A stretch of DNA of 64,000 nucleotides from Bacteroidales bacterium (GCA_017529425.1 JAFXNQ010000045.1:1-64000), one strand, 5' to 3'. Positions 34,025-42,474 are shown, counted from the stretch's first letter. The notes: a model not told the origin generated them from the letters alone. Made by a program: numbers and translations.

Positions 34025-35306
34025 TGTAGTATAGATTCAATATTATATTTTGGAACAGATATTTGCACCTGCACTGGAGATGGTCGCACGCGCTTTGCGC
34101 ATAGTCCTCGCCCGCCTCCAGCCATTGGGCGGTGGAGATTGACCCCAGTTCGTACTCCCGGTCGGCGAGACGCAATTTCTCCGCACAATATTCCTGACGC
34201 GCCCTGAGCGACTCCTGCTGGTTTTTCAGCAGAGCACATTGCTGCCTGAGTTGCAGCAGATTATAGGCGGATTCTTCTGTGATTTGCTGCAGTCGGAGCC
34301 GTTGCGTTTCAAGGTCATTTCTGGCACGGGCCAAATCTCCTGCGGCCTTGCCGCAATCCAGTATCGGGACCACCAGCGAGAGCGATACAGATGGGTTGCG
34401 GTTGTTGCTGACCTGCTCCCTGAATACGGCATCGGAAGCATCGCTATAGTAGGTTCCGTATGCGGCGGAGAGTGACAGAGTAGGGAGCAGTGCCCCCCTG
34501 GCGGCTTTCAACGAGTTCTCGGCAGCCTTGACAGAGTGCTCCGCGGCCGCTACCGCAGGGATATGTGGGAGATAATCCTCTTCAGGGTGTATCTCCATGG
34601 CGGGATGGAATTCATATTCTGCCATGTCGGTTGAAAAAGGTTCTTCCCGGCCGGTAAGTTTGCGTAACTGTTGCATCTGTACAGCCTCCTCCGATTCTGC
34701 CTGGGCAATGCGGGCGCTGATGTCAGCCGCCTTGGCCTCCAGCTCCAGCAGGTCGGCGGTGGTGCGCTGGCCACGTATTGTAAGTGAATGAACTTTTCCA
34801 ATCTGCCGCAATACATTCTCGTAGCTCTCAGTCAAGCGCTCTGCGGTGAGGCGTGCCAGTATATTCCCGAGATAGGCGCGGGAGATATCTGCCTTAATCT
34901 CCAGAGCGGTTTGTGCGGCTTCGTCCGCTGCAGCCTGAGCCAGCGCACGGTTCGCCGCAATTGTGCTAAGTGTCGCAAATCCGTCAAATATTGAAAACGA
35001 TGCGCCGACAGAGGCGCTGGTCTGTCGCGTAAGCCGGTTTCTTACAATGACCAGTTCCTGCATATCGACGCTTCGTCCCCAATTGTAATACTGATTGACA
35101 TATAATTGAAGAGTGGGGAGCAGTTTCATCTTTGATTGCATCAAATCTATCTGGCTCCTGCGCTTCTGCGCTTCTGCAAGCAGTATGGAACTGTTGTGAG
35201 ACAGTGCGTAGTCTATACAGCTGTCAAGCCTCCATGAAGGGGCCTGGGCCTTAGACCCGGTCCATATTGCTGTCAGCATAACCAATATCGTTGCAAATCG
35301 TTTCAC
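34005..35306 (-). CDS. TolC-family outer-membrane channel of peptide exporter A
   Basis: A 433-residue outer-membrane efflux protein with a signal peptide (KRFATILVMLTAIWTGSKAQ). The two repeats of the TolC fold are visible: long helices with ALAQAAADEAAQTALEIKADISRAYL and later AEHSVKAAENSLKAARG...LPTLSLSAAYG. The start is GTG 35306, just before the signal peptide; TTG 35324 is in frame but adds a non-signal-like extension. It follows the second peptide gene by 31 bases. It provides the exit duct for the secreted peptides. Confidence 0.87.
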   Translation of the reverse strand: MKRFATILVMLTAIWTGSKAQAPSWRLDSCIDYALSHNSSILLAEAQKRRSQIDLMQSKMKLLPTLQLYVNQYYNWGRSVDMQELVIVRNRLTRQTSASVGASFSIFDGFATLSTIAANRALAQAAADEAAQTALEIKADISRAYLGNILARLTAERLTESYENVLRQIGKVHSLTIRGQRTTADLLELEAKAADISARIAQAESEEAVQMQQLRKLTGREEPFSTDMAEYEFHPAMEIHPEEDYLPHIPAVAAAEHSVKAAENSLKAARGALLPTLSLSAAYGTYYSDASDAVFREQVSNNRNPSVSLSLVVPILDCGKAAGDLARARNDLETQRLRLQQITEESAYNLLQLRQQCALLKNQQESLRARQEYCAEKLRLADREYELGSISTAQWLEAGEDYAQSACDHLQCRCKYLFQNIILNLYYNGCQKE

Positions 35307-35337
35307 TGCCCCCCGCTCATTCAAAAGTCAATACAGC

Positions 35338-35517
35338 TTACAATGTTTCAGCCTCCACAACGGGCCCCTTGGGTGTGAAGAGGCTGACAATGCATTTTAC
35401 AAGAAAACCGATTGCGTAACCGATGTAGTAAATCGCGCTCTGGGCGTTCTTGTCGATACCGCCGGTAACCAGGCAGCACTCCTGCAGGGAGATGGCTTCA
35501 AATGAATTCTTTGTCAT
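35338..35517 (-). CDS. Double-glycine-leader peptide B (59 aa, bacteriocin-like precursor)
   Basis: A 59-codon gene. The first 20 residues (MTKNSFEAISLQECCLVTGG) form a double-glycine leader, with hydrophobic positions before the Gly19-Gly20 cleavage site. The predicted mature peptide has 39 residues. It is largely hydrophobic with a central helix YYIGYAIGFLVKCIV containing the GxxxG motif Gly33-Gly37, and has a near-neutral net charge. A single Cys remains after cleavage, so no internal disulfide is possible. It lies between peptide A and TolC, downstream of a C39-peptidase ABC exporter that would cut and export it. No ribosomally encoded immunity protein is recognisable nearby. Confidence 0.8.
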   Translation of the reverse strand: MTKNSFEAISLQECCLVTGGIDKNAQSAIYYIGYAIGFLVKCIVSLFTPKGPVVEAETL

Positions 35518-35530
35518 GGCTGGACCCTCC

Positions 35531-35725
35531 CTATTTTAAAGCGTTATAACCATCTTTGAACCCATTGATCAGGCTGGGGATGTAGTCATCCAGAAAATCC
35601 ATTATCTTGCGGATCAGGGCAACGATGTTCCCCAGATTGAATTCGGCGCTTACGCCGCCGCAGATGTAAAGTTCGGAAGAATCCAATCCCTCCAGAACTG
35701 AACCACAAAATCTTTGTTCTTCCAT
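35531..35725 (-). CDS. Double-glycine-leader peptide A (64 aa, bacteriocin-like precursor)
   Basis: A 64-residue precursor whose first 24 residues end in LDSSELYICGG, close to the classic leader pattern LSxxELxxIxGG. Cleavage after Gly24 would release a 40-residue peptide starting VSAEFNLGNIVALIRKI. It would be an amphipathic helix with a C-terminal GxxxG (Gly55-Gly59) and slightly acidic net charge. The gene is 13 bases upstream of peptide B and 67 bases downstream of the exporter. The pairing of two leader peptides, each with GxxxG, is the pattern of class IIb two-peptide bacteriocins. A signalling role is also possible. Confidence 0.82.
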   Translation of the reverse strand: MEEQRFCGSVLEGLDSSELYICGGVSAEFNLGNIVALIRKIMDFLDDYIPSLINGFKDGYNALK

Positions 35726-35744
35726 AGTAATAATTGTTTAAAGT

Positions 35745-35768
35745 GTCTGCAAAACCGGGCGTGCAGAC
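35745..35768 (-). promoter_or_regulatory. Hairpin upstream of the peptide genes
   Basis: GTCTGC (35745-35750) and GCAGAC (35763-35768) form a perfect 6-bp stem with a 12-base loop, 20 bases before the peptide A start. It could be a processing or stability element that separates exporter and peptide expression. Confidence 0.4.
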
Positions 35769-35780
35769 TTCGCCCTATAA

Positions 35781-35796
35781 GTGAATGCGCATTCAC
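35781..35796. promoter_or_regulatory. Perfect 16-bp palindrome at the exporter stop codon
   Basis: GTGAATGCGCATTCAC is fully self-complementary and includes the exporter's TGA stop (35795-35793). No T-run follows on the minus strand, so it is more like a protein-binding site than a terminator. Confidence 0.5.
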
Positions 35797-37859
35797 ATTT
35801 CAATAAGTTTGTCCGCTATCGGGATTTCATCGGCCTTGTGTGTGATCATTATCACTGTAAGGCCGCGGGTGGTGTTTTCCCTCTTTATCACCTCCAGCAT
35901 TTTCTGCTGGGAGGCGGCATCCAGAGAGTTGGTCGCCTCATCAAGTATAAGTATGTCGGGCTGGCGATACAGTGCCGCAGCAATGGCAATCCTCTGCTTC
36001 TGCCCTCCGGAGAGACGGCATCCCGACTCCCCCACAAGGGTCATTATGCCCCGGGGGAGGTCCCGGGCGATGTTCTCCAAACCGAGGTCTACCATAAGGC
36101 GGGCTACCCGTTCCAGATCGTAATCTTTCCGTTGACCGGTTATGTTAAACAGTATCGAGTCGTCGAACAGTCTCACATCCTGGGGCACTATCGTCACTTT
36201 TCGACGCCATTTTGCAAGGTCAAACAGAGCTATGTCAATCCCGCCCAGGGTGATAGTCCCTTTGGAAGGGGAATAGAGCCGCATGGCCAGCGCCGCCAGA
36301 GAGCTTTTGCCGCATCCGCTGCGCCCCTTTACTACCGTTATCTTGCCGGCCGGAATCGTGGCCTGGAAATCTTCAAGCAGGTTCATGGAGCCCGGGTAGC
36401 AGAACGTGACACCGTCAAACACCAGGTCGCCCTTCACCGGTGCCGGGTCGCTCCCGTCCGGGCGCTCTTCCTCCAGGTCCATAACTTCGAACAGTCTCCG
36501 GGTGGAGATACGGGTCTGCGTGACCAGGGAACTGACACCCACCAGTTGACCCAGCGGGGCGGAGAAGAAGGTGGTGATGGAGTAGAACCCCACGAGCGTA
36601 CCTACGCTCAGATCCCCTTTCAGGATAATCAGTGATCCGGCAGAAAGGAGTACTACCGTGAGCAGTTTTGATGCCGTTTCTGCCAGCACGCCGTACCCGC
36701 CTGCGACGCTTCCGCCCTTGTAAATCTTATCGCACAGGGCGGTGTACTGGGCCCCGATATTCCGGGAGGCCTCGCGCTCCGCACCGGCGTACTTGATGCT
36801 TCTCACCGCTGCGATGCTCTCCACGCATTTCTTCTCAAAAAGGGTGCTGCCGGCTATGATCTCCCGGTTGTAACGGTTGCCCGCTCTGGTCGCCAGATAG
36901 TAGATAACTGTGTAAACCGGCACAAACAGGGCCGTCAGCAGAGCCAGCCTCCATTGGAACGTGAACATCAGTATAAACGATGTCAGCAGGGTGAACAGAC
37001 TTATTATCACAGATGATATGCCCTCGGTTACAAACCGTCGGACTGTATATGCATCGCCTATGCGGGAATTAATCTCGCCGGCGCCCCTTTGGCTGAAGAA
37101 AGCCACAGGCAACCGGAACAGATGCAAGATGAATGAACCGATAATAGTCTGGTCGATGCCTGTGGCTGCGGTCAACAGAGTGTTGATCCTGATTTTACCG
37201 ATAAGGAAAGCAAGAAATGAAAGAATAGTCATCGCCAGGGCGGGACCTGCAATGCGGCCGGCATCGCCCGAGGGGATGATTTTGTCTATGAAATATTGCA
37301 GGAACAGGGAGAAACTTATTCCCGCAAGGATGTATAACAGTGAGAAGATAATACTGGCGGCAATCTCACCCCCAAACATCGAGAGGAGTTTGCCAAGCCG
37401 TTCGCGGGTGGATATGGTTTCGTTGCCGGGGCGGAACCCGCTGCCCGGGGTAATTTCCACCAGGTAGCCGCTCCACCGGCGGCATAGTTCCTCTTTTGAG
37501 ATATGCAGGTTGCGCCCCTCTGCGGGATCCATGACCAGTGCGCCCCTGGCGTCGCAAGATATCAAAACTATAAAATGGGGGTCGCCCTCTGCAGTGGCTA
37601 CGTGCAGGATCGCTGGCAATTGTGAAGGGTCTATTGCGTTCAGATCCTTTCCTGCAGACTTCAGGGGGCGGGCCTCCAGATTGATAGCCTGGCAGGCATC
37701 CATGATACCCTTGATTGTTGTTCCCTCTATGGACGCCCCGCACGCCTGGCGGATATTGGCCAGCGGCAGTGAAAGTCCCCAGTATCGGGCTATGGCGGCT
37801 ATGCAGGCCACCGCGCAGTCGGTACGGTCGTGTTGCTTGACAGGTTTAAAGTGTTTCAT
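35793..37859 (-). CDS. Peptidase-containing ABC exporter (C39, bacteriocin type)
   Basis: A 688-residue PCAT. The N-terminal C39 peptidase (about 1-130) has the catalytic Cys15 in QHDRTDCAVAC with Gln9, His95 (DPHFIVL) and Asp111 (MDPAEG). All are present, so it should be active. Six membrane helices (about 160-440) precede the ATPase: Walker A GRSGCGKSS, signature LSGGQKQRIAIA and Walker B ILILDEAT. It cleaves double-glycine leaders and exports the mature peptide. Directly downstream are two such precursors, then TolC and HlyD, forming a complete one-step secretion machine. Confidence 0.94.
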   Translation of the reverse strand: MKHFKPVKQHDRTDCAVACIAAIARYWGLSLPLANIRQACGASIEGTTIKGIMDACQAINLEARPLKSAGKDLNAIDPSQLPAILHVATAEGDPHFIVLISCDARGALVMDPAEGRNLHISKEELCRRWSGYLVEITPGSGFRPGNETISTRERLGKLLSMFGGEIAASIIFSLLYILAGISFSLFLQYFIDKIIPSGDAGRIAGPALAMTILSFLAFLIGKIRINTLLTAATGIDQTIIGSFILHLFRLPVAFFSQRGAGEINSRIGDAYTVRRFVTEGISSVIISLFTLLTSFILMFTFQWRLALLTALFVPVYTVIYYLATRAGNRYNREIIAGSTLFEKKCVESIAAVRSIKYAGAEREASRNIGAQYTALCDKIYKGGSVAGGYGVLAETASKLLTVVLLSAGSLIILKGDLSVGTLVGFYSITTFFSAPLGQLVGVSSLVTQTRISTRRLFEVMDLEEERPDGSDPAPVKGDLVFDGVTFCYPGSMNLLEDFQATIPAGKITVVKGRSGCGKSSLAALAMRLYSPSKGTITLGGIDIALFDLAKWRRKVTIVPQDVRLFDDSILFNITGQRKDYDLERVARLMVDLGLENIARDLPRGIMTLVGESGCRLSGGQKQRIAIAAALYRQPDILILDEATNSLDAASQQKMLEVIKRENTTRGLTVIMITHKADEIPIADKLIEM

Positions 37860-37910
37860 TGGTCGCTATGTTTTATATGCGAGGAAGGCTTGGAAACAGG
37901 AGAGGACCTC

Positions 37911-37982
37911 TGGCCCCGGGCCGGCCGTAACAAGAGAGCTTATACCCACTATAGAGCCGGAAGTTCCGACGGGCCGGGGCCA
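37911..37982 (-). promoter_or_regulatory. GC-rich stem in the exporter leader
   Basis: TGGCCCCGG (37911-37919) pairs perfectly with CCGGGGCCA (37974-37982). The loop contains a smaller CGGAA/TTCCG hairpin. It lies about 50 bases before the exporter start, within the 254-base gap after cvpA, and could control read-through or translation. Confidence 0.4.
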
Positions 37983-38029
37983 TGGCCGCTCTCCATTCCG
38001 TCTGCACAAATCCTTCCCTTCGTCAGCGG

Positions 38030-38037
38030 CAAAGATG
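38030..38037 (-). promoter_or_regulatory. Weak candidate -7 element of the peptide-export operon
   Basis: CATCTTTG on the minus strand is one base off TAnnTTTG, about 170 bases upstream of the exporter ATG. A TTTG lies about 25 bases further upstream. This is the best match in the gap but below consensus. Confidence 0.3.
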
Positions 38038-38113
38038 GCCTCTAAACTGGCGATACGTGCGACAAATTCTCAAAATCTGAGGGCTTTGAGAGCCGGAAAC
38101 AGAAAAACTTTTT

Positions 38114-38599
38114 TTAAAAAAGCGACTTCAAATGTGGAAACACAGTTTCTACCAGATGGAGAAGTGGCTTGTATAGCCGTGATTCGGCTATTTTCTCCTC
38201 AGGAATGAACTCGAGCAGTCCATTGGCAGAATTCAGCACATATATGAGGGTGCCGACAATAAGTGCGGTGGTAATCAGGGCAAAGACCAGGCCCAGCAGC
38301 CGGTTGAGCCATCCGAGCATTGTGATTTTGATGACCTTCTCCAGAAGTTTGCCCATCAGGTTGAGCACCAGAGCCACCGCTATGAATATGACAGAGAAAG
38401 AGAGGACCTTTACCCAGAATGGTTCCAGATGCCACCTCTCTGTGATCCAATGCCCCATCGTGGCTGAGAATTTTACCGAAAGGTAGAGTCCGAGGACAAG
38501 GGCTGCAAGGGCGACTATCTGCCTTACGATTCCGTCCTTTAGCCCGATGACTACGGCGGGGAGGAAGCAGGCCAGAATTATGAGGTCTATCGTGCCCAT
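38114..38599 (-). CDS. cvpA: CvpA family membrane protein
   Basis: A 161-residue inner-membrane protein with four predicted helices. The family start is recognisable (MGTIDLIILACFLPAVVIGLKDGIVRQ). WLNRLLGLVFALITTALIVG follows in the third and fourth helices. CvpA proteins influence envelope homeostasis and, in E. coli, colicin V export. It is transcribed toward the peptide-export operon but is separated by 254 bases, so a functional link is uncertain. Confidence 0.88.
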   Translation of the reverse strand: MGTIDLIILACFLPAVVIGLKDGIVRQIVALAALVLGLYLSVKFSATMGHWITERWHLEPFWVKVLSFSVIFIAVALVLNLMGKLLEKVIKITMLGWLNRLLGLVFALITTALIVGTLIYVLNSANGLLEFIPEEKIAESRLYKPLLHLVETVFPHLKSLF

Positions 38600-38613
38600 T
38601 CAAAGAGATTTGA

Positions 38614-38647
38614 TTTGCCGCAAATTTAGCAAATAATATTATCTTTG
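38614..38647 (+). promoter_or_regulatory. ileS promoter
   Basis: TTTG (38614-38617), 22 bases, then TATCTTTG (38640-38647), 22 bases upstream of ATG 38670. It overlaps the cvpA promoter on the other strand. Confidence 0.65.
38621..38628 (-). promoter_or_regulatory. -7 element of cvpA
   Basis: TAAATTTG on the minus strand, 22 bases upstream of ATG 38599. Confidence 0.55.
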
Positions 38648-38669
38648 CCCTTCATTAATCGACAATAGT

Positions 38670-41600
38670 ATGAGTTTTCCCGAGTATAAGAATTTTGATT
38701 TGGTTGAGGTTAACCGCACAGTGCTGGATCTCTGGCGTAAAGAGGATGCATTCAAGAAAGTTTTGAAGCTCAGAGAGGGCGCTCCCAAATTCATCTTTTT
38801 CGAGGGTCCCCCGTCGGCTAACGGAATGCCGGGTATCCATCACGTGATGGCGCGCTCCATTAAAGATGCTGTGTGCCGATTCAAGACTCAGAGCGGTTAT
38901 CTGGTAGAGCGCAAGGCTGGTTGGGATACTCACGGTCTCCCCGTAGAACTCGGAGTGGAGAAGATGCTGGGCATAACCAAAGAGGATATCGGGAAAAAGA
39001 TATCCGTAGACGATTATAACCACGCCTGCCGCAAGGAGGTTATGAAATACACTGCGGAGTGGGTAAACCTTACTGAGAGGATAGGCTATTGGGTGGATAT
39101 GGACAACCCCTATGTTACCTATGACAACGCTTATATAGAGACCCTCTGGTATCTGCTCAAGGAGATATACAAGAAGGGTTATCTTTACAAGGGATACTCA
39201 ATCCAGCCGTATTCCCCCGCTGCCGGGACCGGCCTGAGCACCCACGAGCTCAACCAGCCTGGTTGCTATCGCGACGTGAAGGACACTACCGTCACCGCTC
39301 AGTTTGAGATTGTCAAGAACGGCATTTCCCAGAAACTGTTCGATGATACGACCCTTCCGGTGTTCTTCCTGGCATGGACCACTACTCCCTGGACACTCCC
39401 TTCAAACACTGCGCTTTGCGTAGGCCCTAACATCGATTATGTCCGGGTTGAGAGTGTGAATCCTTACACTAAAGAGCCTGCGGTATATGTCCTGGCAAAG
39501 GCTCTGGTTCCGGCACATTTCAACGACAAGAATCCGTTCCGCGTGCTCGACGGCGAGTTCAAGGGACGCGAGCTGGCCGGTATCGCATATAGGCAGCTGT
39601 TCCCATGGGTTAACCCTGGCGAAGGCGCTTTCCGCGTGATTACAGGCGATTATGTTACAGTTGAAGACGGTACCGGTATCGTACATATCGCACCCACCTT
39701 TGGCGCGGACGATGACAAAGTCGCAAAGATTGCCGGCGTACCTCCGATGCAGATGGTGGATGCCGCAGGCAACCGCATGCCTATGGTAGACCGCACCGGA
39801 AAGTTCTTCCGTCTGGAAGATCTCGATCCCGCATTTGTCAAGGATAACGTCAATACAGAGCTATATGGCGTGTATGCCGGCCGTTATGTGAAGAATGCAT
39901 ACGATGCCACCCTCGGTCCGGACGACGCCACCCTTGATATTGACCTCTGCGTTGACCTCAAGCAACAGGGCAAGGCCTTCAAGATAGAGAAGCACGTCCA
40001 CTCGTATCCCCACTGCTGGCGTACCGACAAGCCGGTTTTGTATTACCCGCTGGATTCATGGTTTATCAAGACCACTGCAGTGCAGGATAAGATGGTAGAA
40101 CTGAACAAGACCATCAACTGGAAGCCGGAATCGACCGGTACCGGCCGGTTTGGAAAGTGGCTGGAGAATATCCAGGACTGGAACCTCTCCCGCAGCCGTT
40201 ACTGGGGCACCCCGCTCCCGGTTTGGCGCACAGAAGATGGCAAACAGGCCAAGTGCATCGGCAGCGTAGAGGAGCTCTACAACGAGCTTGACAAAGCTGT
40301 TGCAGCCGGCATCATGGCCAGCAACCCTCTGCGCGACAAGGGTTTTGTGCCGGGAGATTATTCTAAAGAGAATTACAATCGCATTGATCTCCACCGTCCG
40401 TATGTCGATGGGTATTTCCTGGTAAGCGACGATGGCCGGAAGATGGTCCGCGAGACCGACCTGATTGACGTATGGTTTGACTCCGGTTCAATGCCATATG
40501 CACAGGAGGGACTCAATAATATTGATAAACCGCAGTTCACCCAGTCGGCAGACTTCATTGCAGAGGGGGTGGACCAGACGCGAGGATGGTTCTATACGCT
40601 GCACGCAATCCACACTATGGTGAGCGGTACTTGTGCGTTCAAGAATGTGATTTCCAACGGCCTGGTGCTGGACAAGAACGGCAACAAGATGAGCAAGCGA
40701 CTGGGCAACGCAGTGGATCCGTTCAAGGCTCTGGACCAATATGGTGCCGATGCGCTGCGCTGGTATATGCTCACCAATGCCCAGCCTTGGGATAACCTGC
40801 GCTTTGACGAGTCCGGGGTGGATGAGGTCCGTCGCAAATTCTTTGGTACACTATACAATACATACTCTTTCTTTGCGCTATACGCGAATGTAGATAAGTT
40901 CGATCCCAAAGCGCCCAAGGCTCCGGCAAGCGCCCTTCGCGAGATTGACCGCTGGCTGGTGTCGCTGCTCAACACCCTTGTCAAGGATGTTACCGCCGCT
41001 TACGAAAACTTTGATATCACAACTGCAGGCCGTCTGATTCAGGACTTTGTATGTGACAACCTGAGTAACTGGTATGTCCGCCTGAACCGCAAGCGTTTCT
41101 GGGGTGGCAGTATGAACAGCGACAAACAGGCTGCTTACCAGACATTGTATGAGGCGCTTAAGGTTGTTGCCCAGCTCTCTGCGCCCATTATGCCGTTCTA
41201 CAGTGACCGCATCTGGCGCGACCTCGATCCCGAAGCATGCAGCGTTCATTTCACTATGATGCCCAAGGCGGACGAGAGTCTCATAGATTCCGAGCTGGAA
41301 GAGCGTATGAACCTGGCTCAGCAGAGCACCTCGATGGTGTTGGCCCTCCGCCGCAAAGTCGGTATCAAGGTCCGCCAGCCACTCGCCAAACTGGTTATCC
41401 CTGTGCTCAACGAGCATCTCCGCAGCCAGTTCGAGAGGGTAGAGTCGCTTGTACTGGGAGAGGTCAATGTGAAGGAGGTGGAGTACATCACCGATACAAC
41501 AGGCCTGATTACCAAGAAGATAAAGCCCAACTTCAAGACTCTTGGAAAGAGGTACGGCAAGCAGATGAAAGAGATTGCCGCATTCTTCGCTATGATGGAC

Positions 41601-42038
41601 CAGCCTGCAATAGCGGCAATAGAGAGGGCAGGGGATTATACCCTTGCGCTCCCCTCTGGCAGCGTAGCCCTTACCCCTGAGGATTATACCGTTTCTTCTG
41701 AGGATATGGAGGGATGGCTGGTTGCAAGTGAAGGCCAGCTCACAGTTGCGCTCGATGTCACCCTCACCGACGAACTACGCCGCGAAGGTGTTGCCCGCGA
41801 ACTTGTCAACCGTATCCAGAATCTGCGCAAGGACAGTGGCTTTGACGTTACCGACCGCATTGATGTTACCATAGAGAATCTCCCGGAGGTTGCCGATTCC
41901 CTCGCATATTTTGAGGATTATCTGAAAGATCAGGTGCTGGCACTCAATGTATCTCTGGCTAAGGATTTTGGCGGTGCCAGGGTAGAGTGGGGCGATGATG
42001 GCGAGATAGAAATAAAGGTTGCCAGAGTTGCTTTATAA
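38670..42038 (+). CDS. ileS: Isoleucyl-tRNA synthetase (eukaryote-like type)
   Basis: A 1122-residue class I synthetase. The HIGH-equivalent is GIHHV in PPSANGMPGIHHVMAR (about 50-65) and the KMSKS loop is GNKMSKRLGN (about 673-682). The editing domain lies between, with the TTPWTLPSNTALCVGP signature. The GIHHV and KMSKR forms and the long C-terminal region without the zinc-finger tail of E. coli IleRS mark the eukaryote-like (IleS2) type. That type is generally little inhibited by mupirocin. It has its own promoter and heads an operon reaching to 43662. Confidence 0.95.
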   Translation: MSFPEYKNFDLVEVNRTVLDLWRKEDAFKKVLKLREGAPKFIFFEGPPSANGMPGIHHVMARSIKDAVCRFKTQSGYLVERKAGWDTHGLPVELGVEKMLGITKEDIGKKISVDDYNHACRKEVMKYTAEWVNLTERIGYWVDMDNPYVTYDNAYIETLWYLLKEIYKKGYLYKGYSIQPYSPAAGTGLSTHELNQPGCYRDVKDTTVTAQFEIVKNGISQKLFDDTTLPVFFLAWTTTPWTLPSNTALCVGPNIDYVRVESVNPYTKEPAVYVLAKALVPAHFNDKNPFRVLDGEFKGRELAGIAYRQLFPWVNPGEGAFRVITGDYVTVEDGTGIVHIAPTFGADDDKVAKIAGVPPMQMVDAAGNRMPMVDRTGKFFRLEDLDPAFVKDNVNTELYGVYAGRYVKNAYDATLGPDDATLDIDLCVDLKQQGKAFKIEKHVHSYPHCWRTDKPVLYYPLDSWFIKTTAVQDKMVELNKTINWKPESTGTGRFGKWLENIQDWNLSRSRYWGTPLPVWRTEDGKQAKCIGSVEELYNELDKAVAAGIMASNPLRDKGFVPGDYSKENYNRIDLHRPYVDGYFLVSDDGRKMVRETDLIDVWFDSGSMPYAQEGLNNIDKPQFTQSADFIAEGVDQTRGWFYTLHAIHTMVSGTCAFKNVISNGLVLDKNGNKMSKRLGNAVDPFKALDQYGADALRWYMLTNAQPWDNLRFDESGVDEVRRKFFGTLYNTYSFFALYANVDKFDPKAPKAPASALREIDRWLVSLLNTLVKDVTAAYENFDITTAGRLIQDFVCDNLSNWYVRLNRKRFWGGSMNSDKQAAYQTLYEALKVVAQLSAPIMPFYSDRIWRDLDPEACSVHFTMMPKADESLIDSELEERMNLAQQSTSMVLALRRKVGIKVRQPLAKLVIPVLNEHLRSQFERVESLVLGEVNVKEVEYITDTTGLITKKIKPNFKTLGKRYGKQMKEIAAFFAMMDQPAIAAIERAGDYTLALPSGSVALTPEDYTVSSEDMEGWLVASEGQLTVALDVTLTDELRREGVARELVNRIQNLRKDSGFDVTDRIDVTIENLPEVADSLAYFEDYLKDQVLALNVSLAKDFGGARVEWGDDGEIEIKVARVAL

Positions 42039-42050
42039 GCAAAACATAAG

Positions 42051-42058
42051 TATATTTA
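42051..42058 (+). promoter_or_regulatory. Possible secondary -7 element before the DksA-like gene
   Basis: TATATTTA, one base off TAnnTTTG, 24 bases before ATG 42082. It may give extra expression of the downstream genes. Confidence 0.35.
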
Positions 42059-42081
42059 CACTGTAAACATTTTTCGTCGTT

Positions 42082-42474
42082 ATGGCAGACAATACAGATA
42101 ATAAAGAGAAGGTCAGGTATACCGATGCCGAACTTCAAGAATTCAAGGAGATGATTCTTGAGAAACTCGCAAAGGCAAAGGAGGAGTATGCAATCCTCAA
42201 GGGTAATGTGGACCACAGTTCCAGCAACGATACCGAGGATACATCCCCCACATTCAAGGTGCTGGAAGAGGGTGCGACATCTTCTGCAAAGGAGGAACTC
42301 GGCCAGCTGGCTGCCCGCCAGTACAAGTTCATCCAGAACCTTGAGGCTGCACTGGTACGCATCGAGAACAAGACCTACGGCATCTGCCGCGAAACCGGCA
42401 AGCTTATCCCCAAGGAGCGTTTGCGCCTGGTGCCTCATGCCACCCTTTCGGTAGAGGCTAAAAACAAGCGTTAA
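42082..42474 (+). CDS. DksA/TraR family protein with degenerate zinc finger
   Basis: A 130-residue protein. A charged helical region (about 10-95) ends in QLAARQYKFIQNLEAALVRIENKTYG, the usual lead-in to the DksA/TraR zinc finger. The finger itself reads YGICRETGKLIPKERLRLVPHATLSVEA, in which only one of the four Cys positions is kept. Such forms are common in Bacteroidetes and probably fold without zinc. DksA proteins bind the RNA polymerase secondary channel and modulate rRNA and stress promoters. Its stop TAA overlaps the lspA ATG. Confidence 0.88.
   Translation: MADNTDNKEKVRYTDAELQEFKEMILEKLAKAKEEYAILKGNVDHSSSNDTEDTSPTFKVLEEGATSSAKEELGQLAARQYKFIQNLEAALVRIENKTYGICRETGKLIPKERLRLVPHATLSVEAKNKR

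Noticed and set aside
37873-37983. A 36-codon frame in the leader of peptide exporter A
   Set aside because: It is Arg/Pro-rich, has no double-glycine leader and comes from the GC-rich stem, so I do not count it as a third peptide.
38114-38599. cvpA as part of the bacteriocin system because of its name
   Set aside because: CvpA is a widespread housekeeping membrane protein, has its own promoter and is 254 bases from the export operon.
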